Assembly: GCA_023399095.1 (NCBI GenBank)
Contig: JAEWQS010000021.1
Coordinates: 1 to 14,667 of the forward strand
DNA: 14,667 bases
Direction: 5' to 3'
Source: Bacillota bacterium
GTDB lineage: Bacteria > Bacillota > Clostridia > Christensenellales > SZUA-584
Part shown: piece after piece, positions 1 to 6,586 of the stretch
How positions within the stretch are numbered: the stretch's first letter is position 1
Layout: every line of letters starts with the position of its first letter
Position numbers and translations under genes: made by a program
The notes under the pieces: model-generated
Told to the model about the DNA's origin: nothing
Databases searched by the model: none
Seen by the model: only the letters and a program-made list of their open reading frames with translations

Positions 1-2
1 AA

Positions 3-28
3 AAGCGAAGGTCATTTGTCCTCCGCTT
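3..28 (-). terminator. Intrinsic terminator of the dnaX-ybaB-recR-yaaL operon
   Basis: Read on the minus strand, a 9-bp stem (AAGCGGAGG with CCTTCGCTT, one G-U wobble) encloses an 8-base loop and runs into TTTT at the window edge, 24 bases past the yaaL stop codon. The T tract is cut by the window end, so its full length is unknown. The plus strand has no comparable T tract right after the stem. This ends the operon after yaaL, so bofA, which often follows yaaL in Bacillus, is not in the same tight cluster here. Confidence 0.7.
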
Positions 29-51
29 ACAAAGATTTTTGTATTGCGTTT

Positions 52-240
52 TTACAGTGCTTCTTTGTGCAGCTCTCTGGCTTTCTTGAGCATATACACA
101 TATCTCTTTTTGGCAGCTTCCATGTCATATATCGCAAAATCGATCAGGTCGGGGTCCGCCACGTTATCAAAATAGTTCTGCGCCGCCTGCCAAATGGCAA
201 AAGCACGTTTCACCTCATTCGTGTACTCGCTGACTTCCAT
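52..240 (-). CDS. yaaL: YaaL-like small protein (DUF2508 family)
   Basis: This 62-residue protein has no known biochemical function. It is recognised by length, by an acidic and aromatic sequence rich in predicted helix (AIWQAAQNYFDNV at about 15-27, then a lysine-rich C-terminal helix around YMLKKARELHKEAL), and by position directly after recR, where Bacillus carries yaaL. The ATG at 238-240 was chosen because GGGAGG lies 7 bases upstream. The reading frame extends in frame to 306, but that longer start has no ribosome binding site and would reach almost to the recR stop. There are no membrane segments or cysteines. It is the last gene of the operon and is followed by a terminator. The family call rests on context plus sequence character, not on a motif. 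Confidence 0.75.
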   Translation of the reverse strand: MEVSEYTNEVKRAFAIWQAAQNYFDNVADPDLIDFAIYDMEAAKKRYVYMLKKARELHKEAL

Positions 241-309
241 ACCGCATCCTCCCTTTTGTTGGTTGATGCTGTGTATTATTGCCACATTGCCATGTTTGTA
301 TACCAACCG

Positions 310-915
310 TTAATATATTGTCCGACCCTCAATGGCACGCGAAAGCGTCACCTCGTCGGTATATTCAAGATCGGCGCCGATCGGAACGCCATGCGCAATC
401 CGCGTGATCTTACAGACCAGCGGACGGATGGTCTTGGCGATATACGCGGCCGTGGCCGTGCCCTGCACATCGGGATTCGTCGCGAGTATCACTTCGGTGA
501 TGTCGCCCTTGGCCAGCCGGTCGATGAGCCCCGAAATATTGATGTCGTCCGGGCCGATGCCGTCCATGGGGGAGATCACACCGTGCAGCACATGATAAAC
601 GCCCTTAAATTCGCGCGTTTTCTCAATCGCCAGCACGTCCTTGATATCCGTCACCACGCAGATAAGCGCGCCGTCACGCCGGGTGTCTTCGCAGACATCG
701 CAGAGCGCTTCGCCTTTTTGCATGAGATTGCCGCAATTCGGACAATAGACCGCCGCTTTCTTGGCATGGAAAAGATCCTTCGCGAATTCTTCCACGTCGG
801 TATCGCTCATATGAATCACATGAAAAGCCAGCCGCTGAGCGGTTTTCTGGCCGATGCCCGGGAGCTTGTTAAACTGGTTGATCAGACGGGCCACAGGTTC
901 AATAATGCCGCTCAA
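310..915 (-). CDS. recR: Recombination mediator protein RecR
   Basis: RecR acts with RecO and RecF to load RecA onto SSB-coated single-stranded DNA during gap repair, in the cytoplasm. The 201-residue length is normal for the family. A helix-hairpin-helix (LPGIGQKTAQR, 18-28) is followed by a four-cysteine zinc finger (C58, C61, C72, C75), then a Toprim domain from about 82 to 175, and the conserved C-terminal motif GVPIGADLEYTDEVTL (177-192). The start is a TTG at 913-915: it gives the N-terminal spacing to the LPGIG motif expected from Bacillus RecR, and begins 2 bases after the ybaB stop. A GGAGG lies 12 bases upstream inside the end of ybaB, so translation is probably coupled to ybaB. The only other near start, a GTG at codon 8, would shorten the N-terminal helix. 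Confidence 0.97.
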   Translation of the reverse strand: MSGIIEPVARLINQFNKLPGIGQKTAQRLAFHVIHMSDTDVEEFAKDLFHAKKAAVYCPNCGNLMQKGEALCDVCEDTRRDGALICVVTDIKDVLAIEKTREFKGVYHVLHGVISPMDGIGPDDINISGLIDRLAKGDITEVILATNPDVQGTATAAYIAKTIRPLVCKITRIAHGVPIGADLEYTDEVTLSRAIEGRTIY

Positions 916-917
916 AG

Positions 918-1262
918 TTAGAACATGCCTCCAAGATCGATGCCGCCGGTGACCGCGTTCACCTTGTTTTGCATCACGCTGTCCGCTTTAACAAGCGCTT
1001 CGTTCACCGCCGCTGTAATCAGGTCTTCCAGCATCTCGATATCGTCCGGATCAGCCGCCTCGGGCGAAATCTTAATGCTGATTATCTTTTTGGCACCGTT
1101 TGCGCGCACCGTCACCGCACCGCCGCCCGCCGTGGCTTCCACCTCTGTCTGCTCGGCCTCTGCCTGCGCCGCCGCCATATCCGCCTGCATTTTCTGGGCT
1201 TTGGCCATCATGGAACCCATGTTCATTGCACCGCCGCCACCAAAAGATTTTCTCTTTGCCAT
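918..1262 (-). CDS. ybaB: YbaB/EbfC family nucleoid-associated protein
   Basis: This is a small dimeric DNA-binding protein of the YbaB/EbfC family, found almost always between dnaX and recR in bacteria. The family is thought to act in nucleoid organisation; its exact role is not settled. At 114 residues it has family length. It shows the typical Gly-rich N-terminus, a Met-rich helix (MNMGSMMAKAQKMQADM, 13-29), an acidic Ala/Glu helix, a central sheet segment GGGAVTVRANGAKKI (46-60), and the MLEDLITAAVNEAL helix (77-90) before a Gly-rich tail GGIDLGGMF. The ATG at 1260-1262 has GGAGG 6 bases upstream. The gap to dnaX upstream is 32 bases and recR starts 2 bases downstream, so all three are surely cotranscribed. 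Confidence 0.96.
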   Translation of the reverse strand: MAKRKSFGGGGAMNMGSMMAKAQKMQADMAAAQAEAEQTEVEATAGGGAVTVRANGAKKIISIKISPEAADPDDIEMLEDLITAAVNEALVKADSVMQNKVNAVTGGIDLGGMF

Positions 1263-1294
1263 GAGAAACCTCCTTATTTTTAATTAAAATAGTG

Positions 1295-2869
1295 TTATAT
1301 TTCTTCGATCTTATCACCAAACATCGCAAGTATGTCCGGTTTGCCTGAATTTGAACCGGATTCTTTTTCGATGATGATGCTCAGATTCATCTGTTTGCCT
1401 GTCAATTTTTCGAGCGCTTCACCCACCGCCTTTTGAGCGGGAGGATGCTTTAAGAACTCGGCGGCCACTTCCGCGCTGCTGCCGAACGTGATCTCCAGTC
1501 CATCTTCACCCTTGAGCATCGCTTGCTTGGCCTTCGCCGCATGCGGATACACAAAGTAGTATGCATCTGCTTTCAACGCGGACAACAGCTTTTGCCACAG
1601 CTCCTGCGCGTCACTGACGCCCTGAGATGCTTCCGCTTTATTGTGCGCTTTGGACACTGCTTTGACAGGTGTTTGGGCTTTGGACACCTCAGGCTGCACA
1701 GCCTGAACTGGCACAGCCTGAGCAGACGCTGTCGATGCGGGCCGCTTTTCCAGCGCCGCCAGACGCGCCTCCAGCTTTTCAATGCGTGCGCTGTCGGGTG
1801 CTGAATCGTCGTCCTCGGGGCACATCAGCGCCATAACGGCTGTTTCGAGTACGATATCCGCGCGCAGATTCTGGCGCATCTCGTATTCCTTCTGTATGAG
1901 TATATTGAGCGCGCGAATGCACGCGTTTTTACCGAAGCTCTTGGCCTTGGCTTCAAGGCCGCTGTCGTCTGAATCACCAGCGCCGACGGACAGCCACATC
2001 ATGCGGCGAAATGCTTCTGCAAGATCTTTGATGAGAGCACGTGTGTCCGCGCCCGCCATCAGCAGCGAAGCGAGCCGCTCAAGCGCGCCTTTCTCATCGT
2101 AGGACGTGATGCAGTCGATAAGCTCAAATACCATTCGCGCATCGCCGCCGCCCAGTGCTGCCGTCACACTCGGCTGCGTGACCGCGCCGGATGCCGCGCA
2201 TTGGTCGAGTATCGAAAGCGCGTCGCGCAATCCGCCTTCAGCCGCGCGCGCAATGGTGCGCAGCGCCTCAGTGTCAAACTCATAGCCCTCGCCCGTGGCG
2301 ACCTCGGTCAGCCGTGCCGTGATATCCTCCGCGGATATGCGCTTAAAATCAAAACGCTGGCAGCGCGAGAGTATCGTTGCGGGGAGCTTGTGTGGCTCGG
2401 TGGTCGCGAGTATGAATATCACGTGTGAGGGCGGTTCTTCGAGCGTCTTTAACAAAGCGTTAAACGCGCCCTTAGACAACATATGCACCTCGTCGATGAT
2501 ATAGACCTTATATCGGCAGATGGCAGGCAACAGGTTCACGCGATCGCGTATCTCGCGAACGCTGTCCACGCCGTTGTTGGACGCCGCGTCGATCTCAACG
2601 ATATCAACGGGGTTTTCTGCCGACGTTTCCACACAAGCTTCACACTGTCCGCAGGGTTCATTTTCCTGTCGTGCTTTGCAATTCACAGCGCGCGCAAATA
2701 TTTTGGCCAGGCTCGTTTTGCCGGTGCCTCTGGGTCCTGAAAAAAGATAAGCATGTGCAATACGCGCAGATTCGATCTGCCCGGTCAGCACCTTTATGAT
2801 ATGCTCTTGCCCCGACACCTCGGCAAACCGCGCGGGCCGCCAGGTGCGGTACAAAGCTCTGTACGCCAT
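1295..2869 (-). CDS. dnaX: DNA polymerase III subunit gamma/tau
   Basis: This is the ATPase motor of the clamp loader, which opens the beta clamp and tethers the polymerase cores at the replication fork. At 524 residues it is of ordinary tau size. The AAA+ core shows a P-loop (GPRGTGKT, 45-52), a zinc module (C64, C73, C76, C79), Walker B (DEVH, 126-129) and the SRC arginine-finger motif (168-170). The clamp-loader domain III follows to about 350. A short coiled coil (361-376) leads into an Ala/Gln/Pro/Lys linker (about 376-420) with small internal repeats, then a compact C-terminal domain (421-500) that would contact the polymerase. AGGAGG lies 5 bases before the ATG. I saw no clear slippery heptamer that would yield a separate gamma form. 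Confidence 0.97.
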   Translation of the reverse strand: MAYRALYRTWRPARFAEVSGQEHIIKVLTGQIESARIAHAYLFSGPRGTGKTSLAKIFARAVNCKARQENEPCGQCEACVETSAENPVDIVEIDAASNNGVDSVREIRDRVNLLPAICRYKVYIIDEVHMLSKGAFNALLKTLEEPPSHVIFILATTEPHKLPATILSRCQRFDFKRISAEDITARLTEVATGEGYEFDTEALRTIARAAEGGLRDALSILDQCAASGAVTQPSVTAALGGGDARMVFELIDCITSYDEKGALERLASLLMAGADTRALIKDLAEAFRRMMWLSVGAGDSDDSGLEAKAKSFGKNACIRALNILIQKEYEMRQNLRADIVLETAVMALMCPEDDDSAPDSARIEKLEARLAALEKRPASTASAQAVPVQAVQPEVSKAQTPVKAVSKAHNKAEASQGVSDAQELWQKLLSALKADAYYFVYPHAAKAKQAMLKGEDGLEITFGSSAEVAAEFLKHPPAQKAVGEALEKLTGKQMNLSIIIEKESGSNSGKPDILAMFGDKIEEI

Positions 2870-2882
2870 TTTGTCCTCCTGT

Positions 2883-2896
2883 GCGCAAAAATGCGC
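2883..2896 (-). promoter_or_regulatory. Stem-loop in the dnaX 5' leader next to the ribosome binding site
   Basis: A perfect 5-bp stem (GCGCA with TGCGC, loop of four T) lies 2 bases upstream of the AGGAGG of dnaX. The predicted transcription start falls at its 5' edge, so the mRNA would begin inside this hairpin. It may stabilise the 5' end or influence initiation. The role is inferred only from position. Confidence 0.4.
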
Positions 2897-2902
2897 GTTA
2901 CT

Positions 2903-2932
2903 AATATATCATTTTCCGGCGCGTTTTGTCTA
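2903..2932 (-). promoter_or_regulatory. Predicted sigma-A-type promoter of the dnaX operon
   Basis: On the minus strand, TAGACA (2932-2927) is followed after 18 bases by TATATT (2908-2903). The expected start of transcription is near 2896, about 27 bases before the dnaX start codon. The -35 box is imperfect, so this is a prediction from position and partial match. Confidence 0.5.
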
Positions 2933-2975
2933 TATTAGCCTGTTTAGCATGACTTGCTCAAAGCCAGCTTTTGCG

Positions 2976-3067
2976 GTCATTCTGAATAAGCGAAGCGATA
3001 TGACTACGAAGTGGATGAGAATCGTGCGAAAATAGATGCTTCGTCGCTCCACGCTCCTCAGCATGAT
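2976..3067. repeat. Imperfect palindromic element, MITE/REP-like
   Basis: The left end TCATTCTGA (2977-2985) matches the inverse of the right end TCAGCATGA (3058-3066) with one mismatch. Inside it, AGCG..AGCGA on the left pairs with TCGCT..CGCT on the right, and an inner stem pairs ACGAAG (3006-3011) with CTTCGT (3039-3044). The whole could fold as one long hairpin of about 92 bases. Its ends resemble a type of dispersed GTCATTCTGAG...CTCAGAATGAC repeat met in many bacterial intergenic regions, here somewhat decayed. No coding capacity and no clear target-site duplication were seen. Only one copy is in the window, so dispersion is inferred. Confidence 0.55.
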
Positions 3068-3094
3068 ATGCTCACGCCATATCTAGCTGCTGCA

Positions 3095-3150
3095 TCATTC
3101 TTATTACATAACATATTCTCTATCATTCTTATTACATAACATATTCGCTA
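3095..3150. repeat. Tandem duplication of a 28-bp AT-rich unit
   Basis: Two adjacent copies, 3095-3122 and 3123-3150, each begin ATCATTCTTATTACATAACA and differ only at the 26th base (T versus G). There is no spacer between them. The near identity suggests a recent duplication. It lies about 125 bases upstream of the rodA -35 box and may be neutral or may double a binding site. Confidence 0.9.
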
Positions 3151-3274
3151 TAGTAAGTGCACAATACGCAGTTAAATGATGAGGCGGTTGTAAGGGCATT
3201 GATGCACTTCCCTAAAACGTCTTTTTCTGATATGCTGATACCAAATGAATATGTAAACTTCTTGTGGCAGGGTG

Positions 3275-3301
3275 TTGCGGAATTAATATTTATGTTATAA
3301 T
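3275..3301 (+). promoter_or_regulatory. Predicted extended -10 promoter for the rodA-like gene
   Basis: A perfect TATAAT (3296-3301) is preceded by TGT, giving an extended -10 (TGnTATAAT). The nearest -35 candidate is TTGCGG (3275-3280) at a short 15-base spacing. Transcription would start near 3308, about 33 bases before the start codon. Confidence 0.6.
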
Positions 3302-3340
3302 TGAAACACATTTGTAAAGATTGCAGAGGATTAACGTACT

Positions 3341-4522
3341 ATGAAGCTGAAATTCATAGATCCGAGAATGTTTAAATTCATAGATTGGCTGCTGTTTGGC
3401 AACATCATTGTGCTGATTATGTTCAGTTTCGTGGCAATCGCAAGCGCTGAATCTGAGCCGTTGATTGATGAGACAGGTTCGTTAAGCGCGGCCATTGCAC
3501 AGCTTGATTTAAGCCGCACGTTCCAGCAGCTGGCGTGGTTTGGCGTCAGCATTTTGGGCATGTTTATTGTATTGCTGCCCGATTACCATGCCATCGAAGA
3601 ATATTACAAGTGGATCTATGTGGTCATTGTGGGGCTGCTAATTGCTGTGATGCTGTTTGGTTCCGAGATAAACGGCACAAAGGGCTGGTTCCGTATCGGC
3701 ACCTCGGGCTTTCAGCCTAGCGAGGTCGGCAAAATCGGCATGATTATTGTCTTGGCGCATATGATATCCAAAAAAACGCAGGGGCACGACGGCGGTATTA
3801 AAAAAATCAAGGATCTGCTTCCGTTGCTCGCGGTGTTCGTCGTTCCGACAGCGCTGATCATGATTCAGCCGGATTGGGGCACAGCGTTTGTTTATGCGTT
3901 TATGTTTATTTCGATGCTGTTTATGGCGAGAACCAGTTTGAAGCTGATTGGCGGATTGTTTGCGTGTGCCGGTGTTGCGTTGCCGATAGGTTGGCTGGTG
4001 ATGGCCGATTGGCAAAAGGACAGAATTTATACGTTCCTTGGTATGGCGAGGGAAGGCATGTCTGAGCAGCAGATTGAGGATATACAGCGTCAGTCCAAGC
4101 AGGCCCAGACGGCCGTTGGTTCGGGGCAGGCATATGGCAAAGGGCTATTCTCTATGGGCGGAGAGAGCAAACTCTCAAATATCTCTCAAAAGCAAACGGA
4201 CTTTATATTTGCCACCACTGCAGAGGCGATCGGCTTTGTCGGCATTATGGTTGTGATATTACTATATTTCATACTGATTTTTCGAACGCTGTATCTCGCG
4301 ACCAAAGCGAAAGACGATTTTGGATCGCTGATCATTGTGGGCGTGGCTGCCATGACGCTGTTTCACATCTTCGAGAACATCGGCATGAATGTCGGCGTGA
4401 TGCCTATCACAGGTATCCCGCTGCCGTTCTTAAGCTACGGAGGCTCAAACTTGCTGACTAACATGATCGCGTTTGGGTTGGTTATCAACGTAACCATGCG
4501 ACGACAACGATGGAGCTTTTAA
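3341..4522 (+). CDS. RodA-like SEDS peptidoglycan glycosyltransferase (FtsW/RodA/SpoVE family)
   Basis: SEDS proteins polymerise lipid II into glycan strands in the cytoplasmic membrane, working with a class B penicillin-binding protein. The 393-residue protein has about ten hydrophobic segments and the family motifs: GSEINGTKGWFRIG and GFQPSEVGKI (107-132), IQPDWGTAF (175-183), QTDFIFATTAEAIGFVG (285-301) with the catalytic aspartate at D287, and the C-terminal signature GIPLPFLSYGGSN (358-370). GIPLPF-type wording there favours RodA over FtsW. The first external loop (about 36-62) is polar and acidic. The start is placed at the ATG with AGAGGA 10 bases upstream. A flavoprotein gene follows after 20 bases. 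No mreBCD or penicillin-binding protein gene is adjacent, so elongation versus sporulation role cannot be settled. Confidence 0.93.
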   Translation: MKLKFIDPRMFKFIDWLLFGNIIVLIMFSFVAIASAESEPLIDETGSLSAAIAQLDLSRTFQQLAWFGVSILGMFIVLLPDYHAIEEYYKWIYVVIVGLLIAVMLFGSEINGTKGWFRIGTSGFQPSEVGKIGMIIVLAHMISKKTQGHDGGIKKIKDLLPLLAVFVVPTALIMIQPDWGTAFVYAFMFISMLFMARTSLKLIGGLFACAGVALPIGWLVMADWQKDRIYTFLGMAREGMSEQQIEDIQRQSKQAQTAVGSGQAYGKGLFSMGGESKLSNISQKQTDFIFATTAEAIGFVGIMVVILLYFILIFRTLYLATKAKDDFGSLIIVGVAAMTLFHIFENIGMNVGVMPITGIPLPFLSYGGSNLLTNMIAFGLVINVTMRRQRWSF

Positions 4523-4542
4523 AAAACTGCTGGAGGTTTTGA

Positions 4543-5379
4543 ATGTTTTTAGACCAAAGCGCAATTGCGCTCATGCAGAAAAGGACGTCCGTCAGGACAT
4601 ATGAGAAAAAACCGGTTGAACCAGAAAAGCTGGAGCTGCTAAAAAGCTTTTTTGAAACCGCCTGTGAGAACCCGTTTAACGCCAACGTGCGTTTTGACAT
4701 CGTGGAGGGCGGGTCCGGTAAGCTTGGCACCTATGGCTTTATCAAAGGTGTGAAGACTTTTTTTGCAGGCTGTGTCAAAAAAGGCGGATACGATATCGAA
4801 GGCTTTGGGTATGCGTTTGAAAAGATGGTGCTTTATGCCACCGCGCTGGGCCTTGGCACATGCTGGCTCGGCGGTACGTTCAAACGCGCATCGTTTACGG
4901 CACTCGTCAAGCCGGACAACGATGAACTCATGCCGGCGATATCTCCCATTGGCTATGCGGCAGAGAAAAAAGCGCTGACAGAAAAGATGGTGGCAGCGGG
5001 AGCGGGCGCGAGAAAGCGCAAACGCTTTGGAGAGCTCTTTTTTGACGGCAGTGTGAAAACACCGTTATTCATTGACGAAGGGACGCTCAAAACCTGCCTT
5101 GAAATGGTGCGTATCGGCCCCTCGGCATCCAATAAACAGCCATGGCGCGTGATTCGCAGCGGCGATGCGCTGCATTTCTATTTGGCGGCAGACAAACATT
5201 ACGCAGGAAACACAATGTACGGTTTTTGCATGCAGCGCATTGATATGGGCATCGCTGCCTGTCACTTCGAGATAGCGGCAAAAGAGCTCGGCTTGGGCGG
5301 CGGCATCGTTTTTGATGAGTCGCAGATCGTTGCCAACGCAAAAGGGGATGGATGGAGCTACAGCTTTTCGTGGCGTTAG
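4543..5379 (+). CDS. Nitroreductase family flavoprotein, TM1586-like, two fused half-domains
   Basis: This is probably an FMN-dependent NAD(P)H oxidoreductase; the substrate is unknown. The N-terminal KRTSVRTYE (13-21) is the nitroreductase FMN-phosphate motif. The 278-residue chain appears to hold the fold twice. In the first half, ENPFNANVRFDI (42-53) is followed by YATALGLGTCWLGG (98-111). In the second half, GPSASNKQPWRVI (192-204) is followed by MGIAACHFEIAAKELGLGGG (235-254). Classical nitroreductases are homodimers with FMN at the interface, so this chain would be a built-in pseudodimer, as in the family named after Thermotoga TM1586. GGAGG lies 6 bases before the start, and the gap to the rodA-like gene is 20 bases, so the two are likely cotranscribed. 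I see no terminator in the 27 bases before the convergent gene. Confidence 0.88.
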   Translation: MFLDQSAIALMQKRTSVRTYEKKPVEPEKLELLKSFFETACENPFNANVRFDIVEGGSGKLGTYGFIKGVKTFFAGCVKKGGYDIEGFGYAFEKMVLYATALGLGTCWLGGTFKRASFTALVKPDNDELMPAISPIGYAAEKKALTEKMVAAGAGARKRKRFGELFFDGSVKTPLFIDEGTLKTCLEMVRIGPSASNKQPWRVIRSGDALHFYLAADKHYAGNTMYGFCMQRIDMGIAACHFEIAAKELGLGGGIVFDESQIVANAKGDGWSYSFSWR

Positions 5380-5406
5380 TGAAGTGCAGATTAATGGTAT
5401 ACATCC

Positions 5407-5787
5407 TCAGAAGATATTTTCCCATTTCACGCTATCGATTTCGTGGATATGGCGAATGAAATACAGCGTTTCGGCTGTCTCGGCAAGTGCTTCTGATTTA
5501 TTGCCTTGAGCACACATCTGTTGCAACCGTGCGCTGCTGGCTGAAATCAGATCGACCTCTTCGTGTTCAAAAAGCGTCTCAAAAAGATGCTTTTCTTTTT
5601 CCCAATTTTCTTTGAACGTTTGAGCGGCGATAATGGCTGCCGAAAAATCTTCAGCAATGAGCGCTTCGTTTACCTTATCTAAGTCACTTGCAAGCTTTTC
5701 TGTCGCACCGGTGACATAGATATGCTGCCACAGCGAGCCGCCGAGTATGATGATGAGAAGTACTATGATGGCAATTCGTTTAGCCAT
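5407..5787 (-). CDS. DUF4363 family membrane-anchored protein
   Basis: The 126-residue protein has one N-terminal membrane segment (IAIIVLLIIILGGSLW, 5-20) after a short basic start, then an all-helical soluble domain with KENWEKEKHLFETLFEHEEVD (59-79) and a second helix pair ending IRHIHEIDSVKWENIF. This matches the DUF4363 family, whose genes typically follow DUF421 genes in spore-forming Firmicutes. The soluble part should face the outside of the membrane (or the intermembrane space in a forespore). The start codon overlaps the end of the DUF421 gene by 8 bases, so translation is coupled. AGGAAG about 8 bases upstream is a moderate ribosome binding site. The function is unknown, and no catalytic residues are apparent. 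Confidence 0.85.
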   Translation of the reverse strand: MAKRIAIIVLLIIILGGSLWQHIYVTGATEKLASDLDKVNEALIAEDFSAAIIAAQTFKENWEKEKHLFETLFEHEEVDLISASSARLQQMCAQGNKSEALAETAETLYFIRHIHEIDSVKWENIF

Positions 5788-6484
5788 TGTTTATACTTCC
5801 TGTCGATTGGTGCCCGCGGTAGTCCTGAAGCAGCACGCTTCCTGTTTCATCGGCCATCGCCAAAAATACGTCGCTGACACGCTTGAATTTATGCGATTTG
5901 AGAATTTGTTGAAGCTGATTTTCCGTGAACCCAAGGCGCTCTAAGTTCTTGAGCTGTAATTTGCCGTCCAGTATCACATCGTAGCAAAAACCGGGATTTT
6001 GCGGCGCCATGCTCATGTCTTCAGGTGTAATCGGGCGCTTTTCGGGTTTGAGCATCACGCTGAGCTCTCCGTTTGTCTCCAGAACAGCGTAATGCACATC
6101 GCCGATGTTCATGACATCCTTGTTTCGCAGCTGTTCCAGAAGGTCGTTTAGATTGTAGCTGAGTTTTTTTAGCTCCTCCCGGCAAATAATACCCTTATGG
6201 ATCACGATGCTTGGCCGGCCGGAAAAGAAAGCGCGTACCTTCTGGCTTTTTATCGATATAAAAGAAATCAGATTGTGAAGCAGGAGCAGCACAACAACAG
6301 GTACGATGCCGTATGTGATGGGCACGCCCGGCCCGTCCATCGGCGTGGCGGCCACCTCAGCGATCATGATGGCGATAATGAGTTCAAAAGGCTGCAGCTC
6401 ACCGGCCTGCCTTTTGCCCATTAATCGGATGACAAGCATCGCGAAGAAGTAAAGTATCGCAGTTTTAATAATCACGTTAAACAT
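5780..6484 (-). CDS. DUF421 (YetF-like) membrane protein
   Basis: The 234-residue protein has three N-terminal membrane segments (about 5-21, 32-50, 57-78) and a cytoplasmic C-terminal domain. It carries the DUF421 hallmarks RLMGKRQAGELQPFELI (20-36), GRPSIVIHKG (89-98) and LSYNLNDLLEQLRNKDV (108-124). YetF-like proteins are common in endospore formers; a DUF421 protein carried with spoVA genes raises spore heat resistance in Bacillus, so a membrane role in spores is possible but inferred. The start is put at 6484 because MFNVIIKTAILY is the usual N-terminus; the frame runs in frame to 6598, but that extension overlaps the nth promoter and has no ribosome binding site. The chosen ATG also lacks a clear one. 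The C-terminal tail after about residue 215 is divergent. Confidence 0.88.
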   Translation of the reverse strand: MFNVIIKTAILYFFAMLVIRLMGKRQAGELQPFELIIAIMIAEVAATPMDGPGVPITYGIVPVVVLLLLHNLISFISIKSQKVRAFFSGRPSIVIHKGIICREELKKLSYNLNDLLEQLRNKDVMNIGDVHYAVLETNGELSVMLKPEKRPITPEDMSMAPQNPGFCYDVILDGKLQLKNLERLGFTENQLQQILKSHKFKRVSDVFLAMADETGSVLLQDYRGHQSTGSINNG

Positions 6485-6557
6485 ACGAATATTTTTAGCT
6501 GACAGTGTGAAATTATTCGAAGAAGGCTGCAAAACAACATGCAAAACAAAATATGAT

Positions 6558-6586
6558 TTGTTTTTTATGGCATCTGTCGATATAAT
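6558..6586 (+). promoter_or_regulatory. Predicted promoter of the nth-obgE-yhbY operon
   Basis: TTGTTT (6558-6563) and TATAAT (6581-6586) are spaced by 17 bases, and the -10 box matches the consensus fully. Transcription would start near 6593, only about 14 bases before the first nth ATG. It lies in the 122-base gap between nth and the divergent DUF421 gene. No clear promoter for DUF421 was found on the other strand. Confidence 0.65.

Larger units (their letters stand above)
2870..3340. other. 471-base intergenic region between dnaX and the rodA-like gene
   Basis: No convincing coding sequence lies here. From left to right it holds the dnaX leader and promoter (2875-2932), an imperfect palindromic element (2976-3067), a short palindrome AGCATGATATGCT (3060-3072), a 28-bp tandem duplication (3095-3150) and the rodA promoter (3275-3301). 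The stretch 3151-3270 shows nothing I can name. No signal recognition particle RNA or tRNA was seen, although such RNA genes often lie near dnaX in Firmicutes. Confidence 0.7.

Noticed and set aside
241..306. A longer yaaL beginning at 306
   Set aside because: The extra N-terminal residues have no upstream ribosome binding site, while the ATG at 238-240 has GGGAGG at good spacing and gives family length.
16..921. A 301-residue open frame on the plus strand opposite yaaL and recR
   Set aside because: It is antisense to the clearly recognisable recR, has no ribosome binding site or recognisable motif, and its composition is that of a reversed G+C-rich gene.
1295..2869. Programmed frameshift in dnaX giving a gamma subunit
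   Set aside because: No A-AAA-AAG type slippery heptamer with a following stem was recognised in the frame.
3095..3150. A CRISPR-like repeat
   Set aside because: There are only two copies, directly abutting with no spacer, and no cas gene is present.
2870..3340. A signal recognition particle RNA or tRNA gene near dnaX
   Set aside because: The conserved SRP core and tRNA arms were looked for on both strands and not found.
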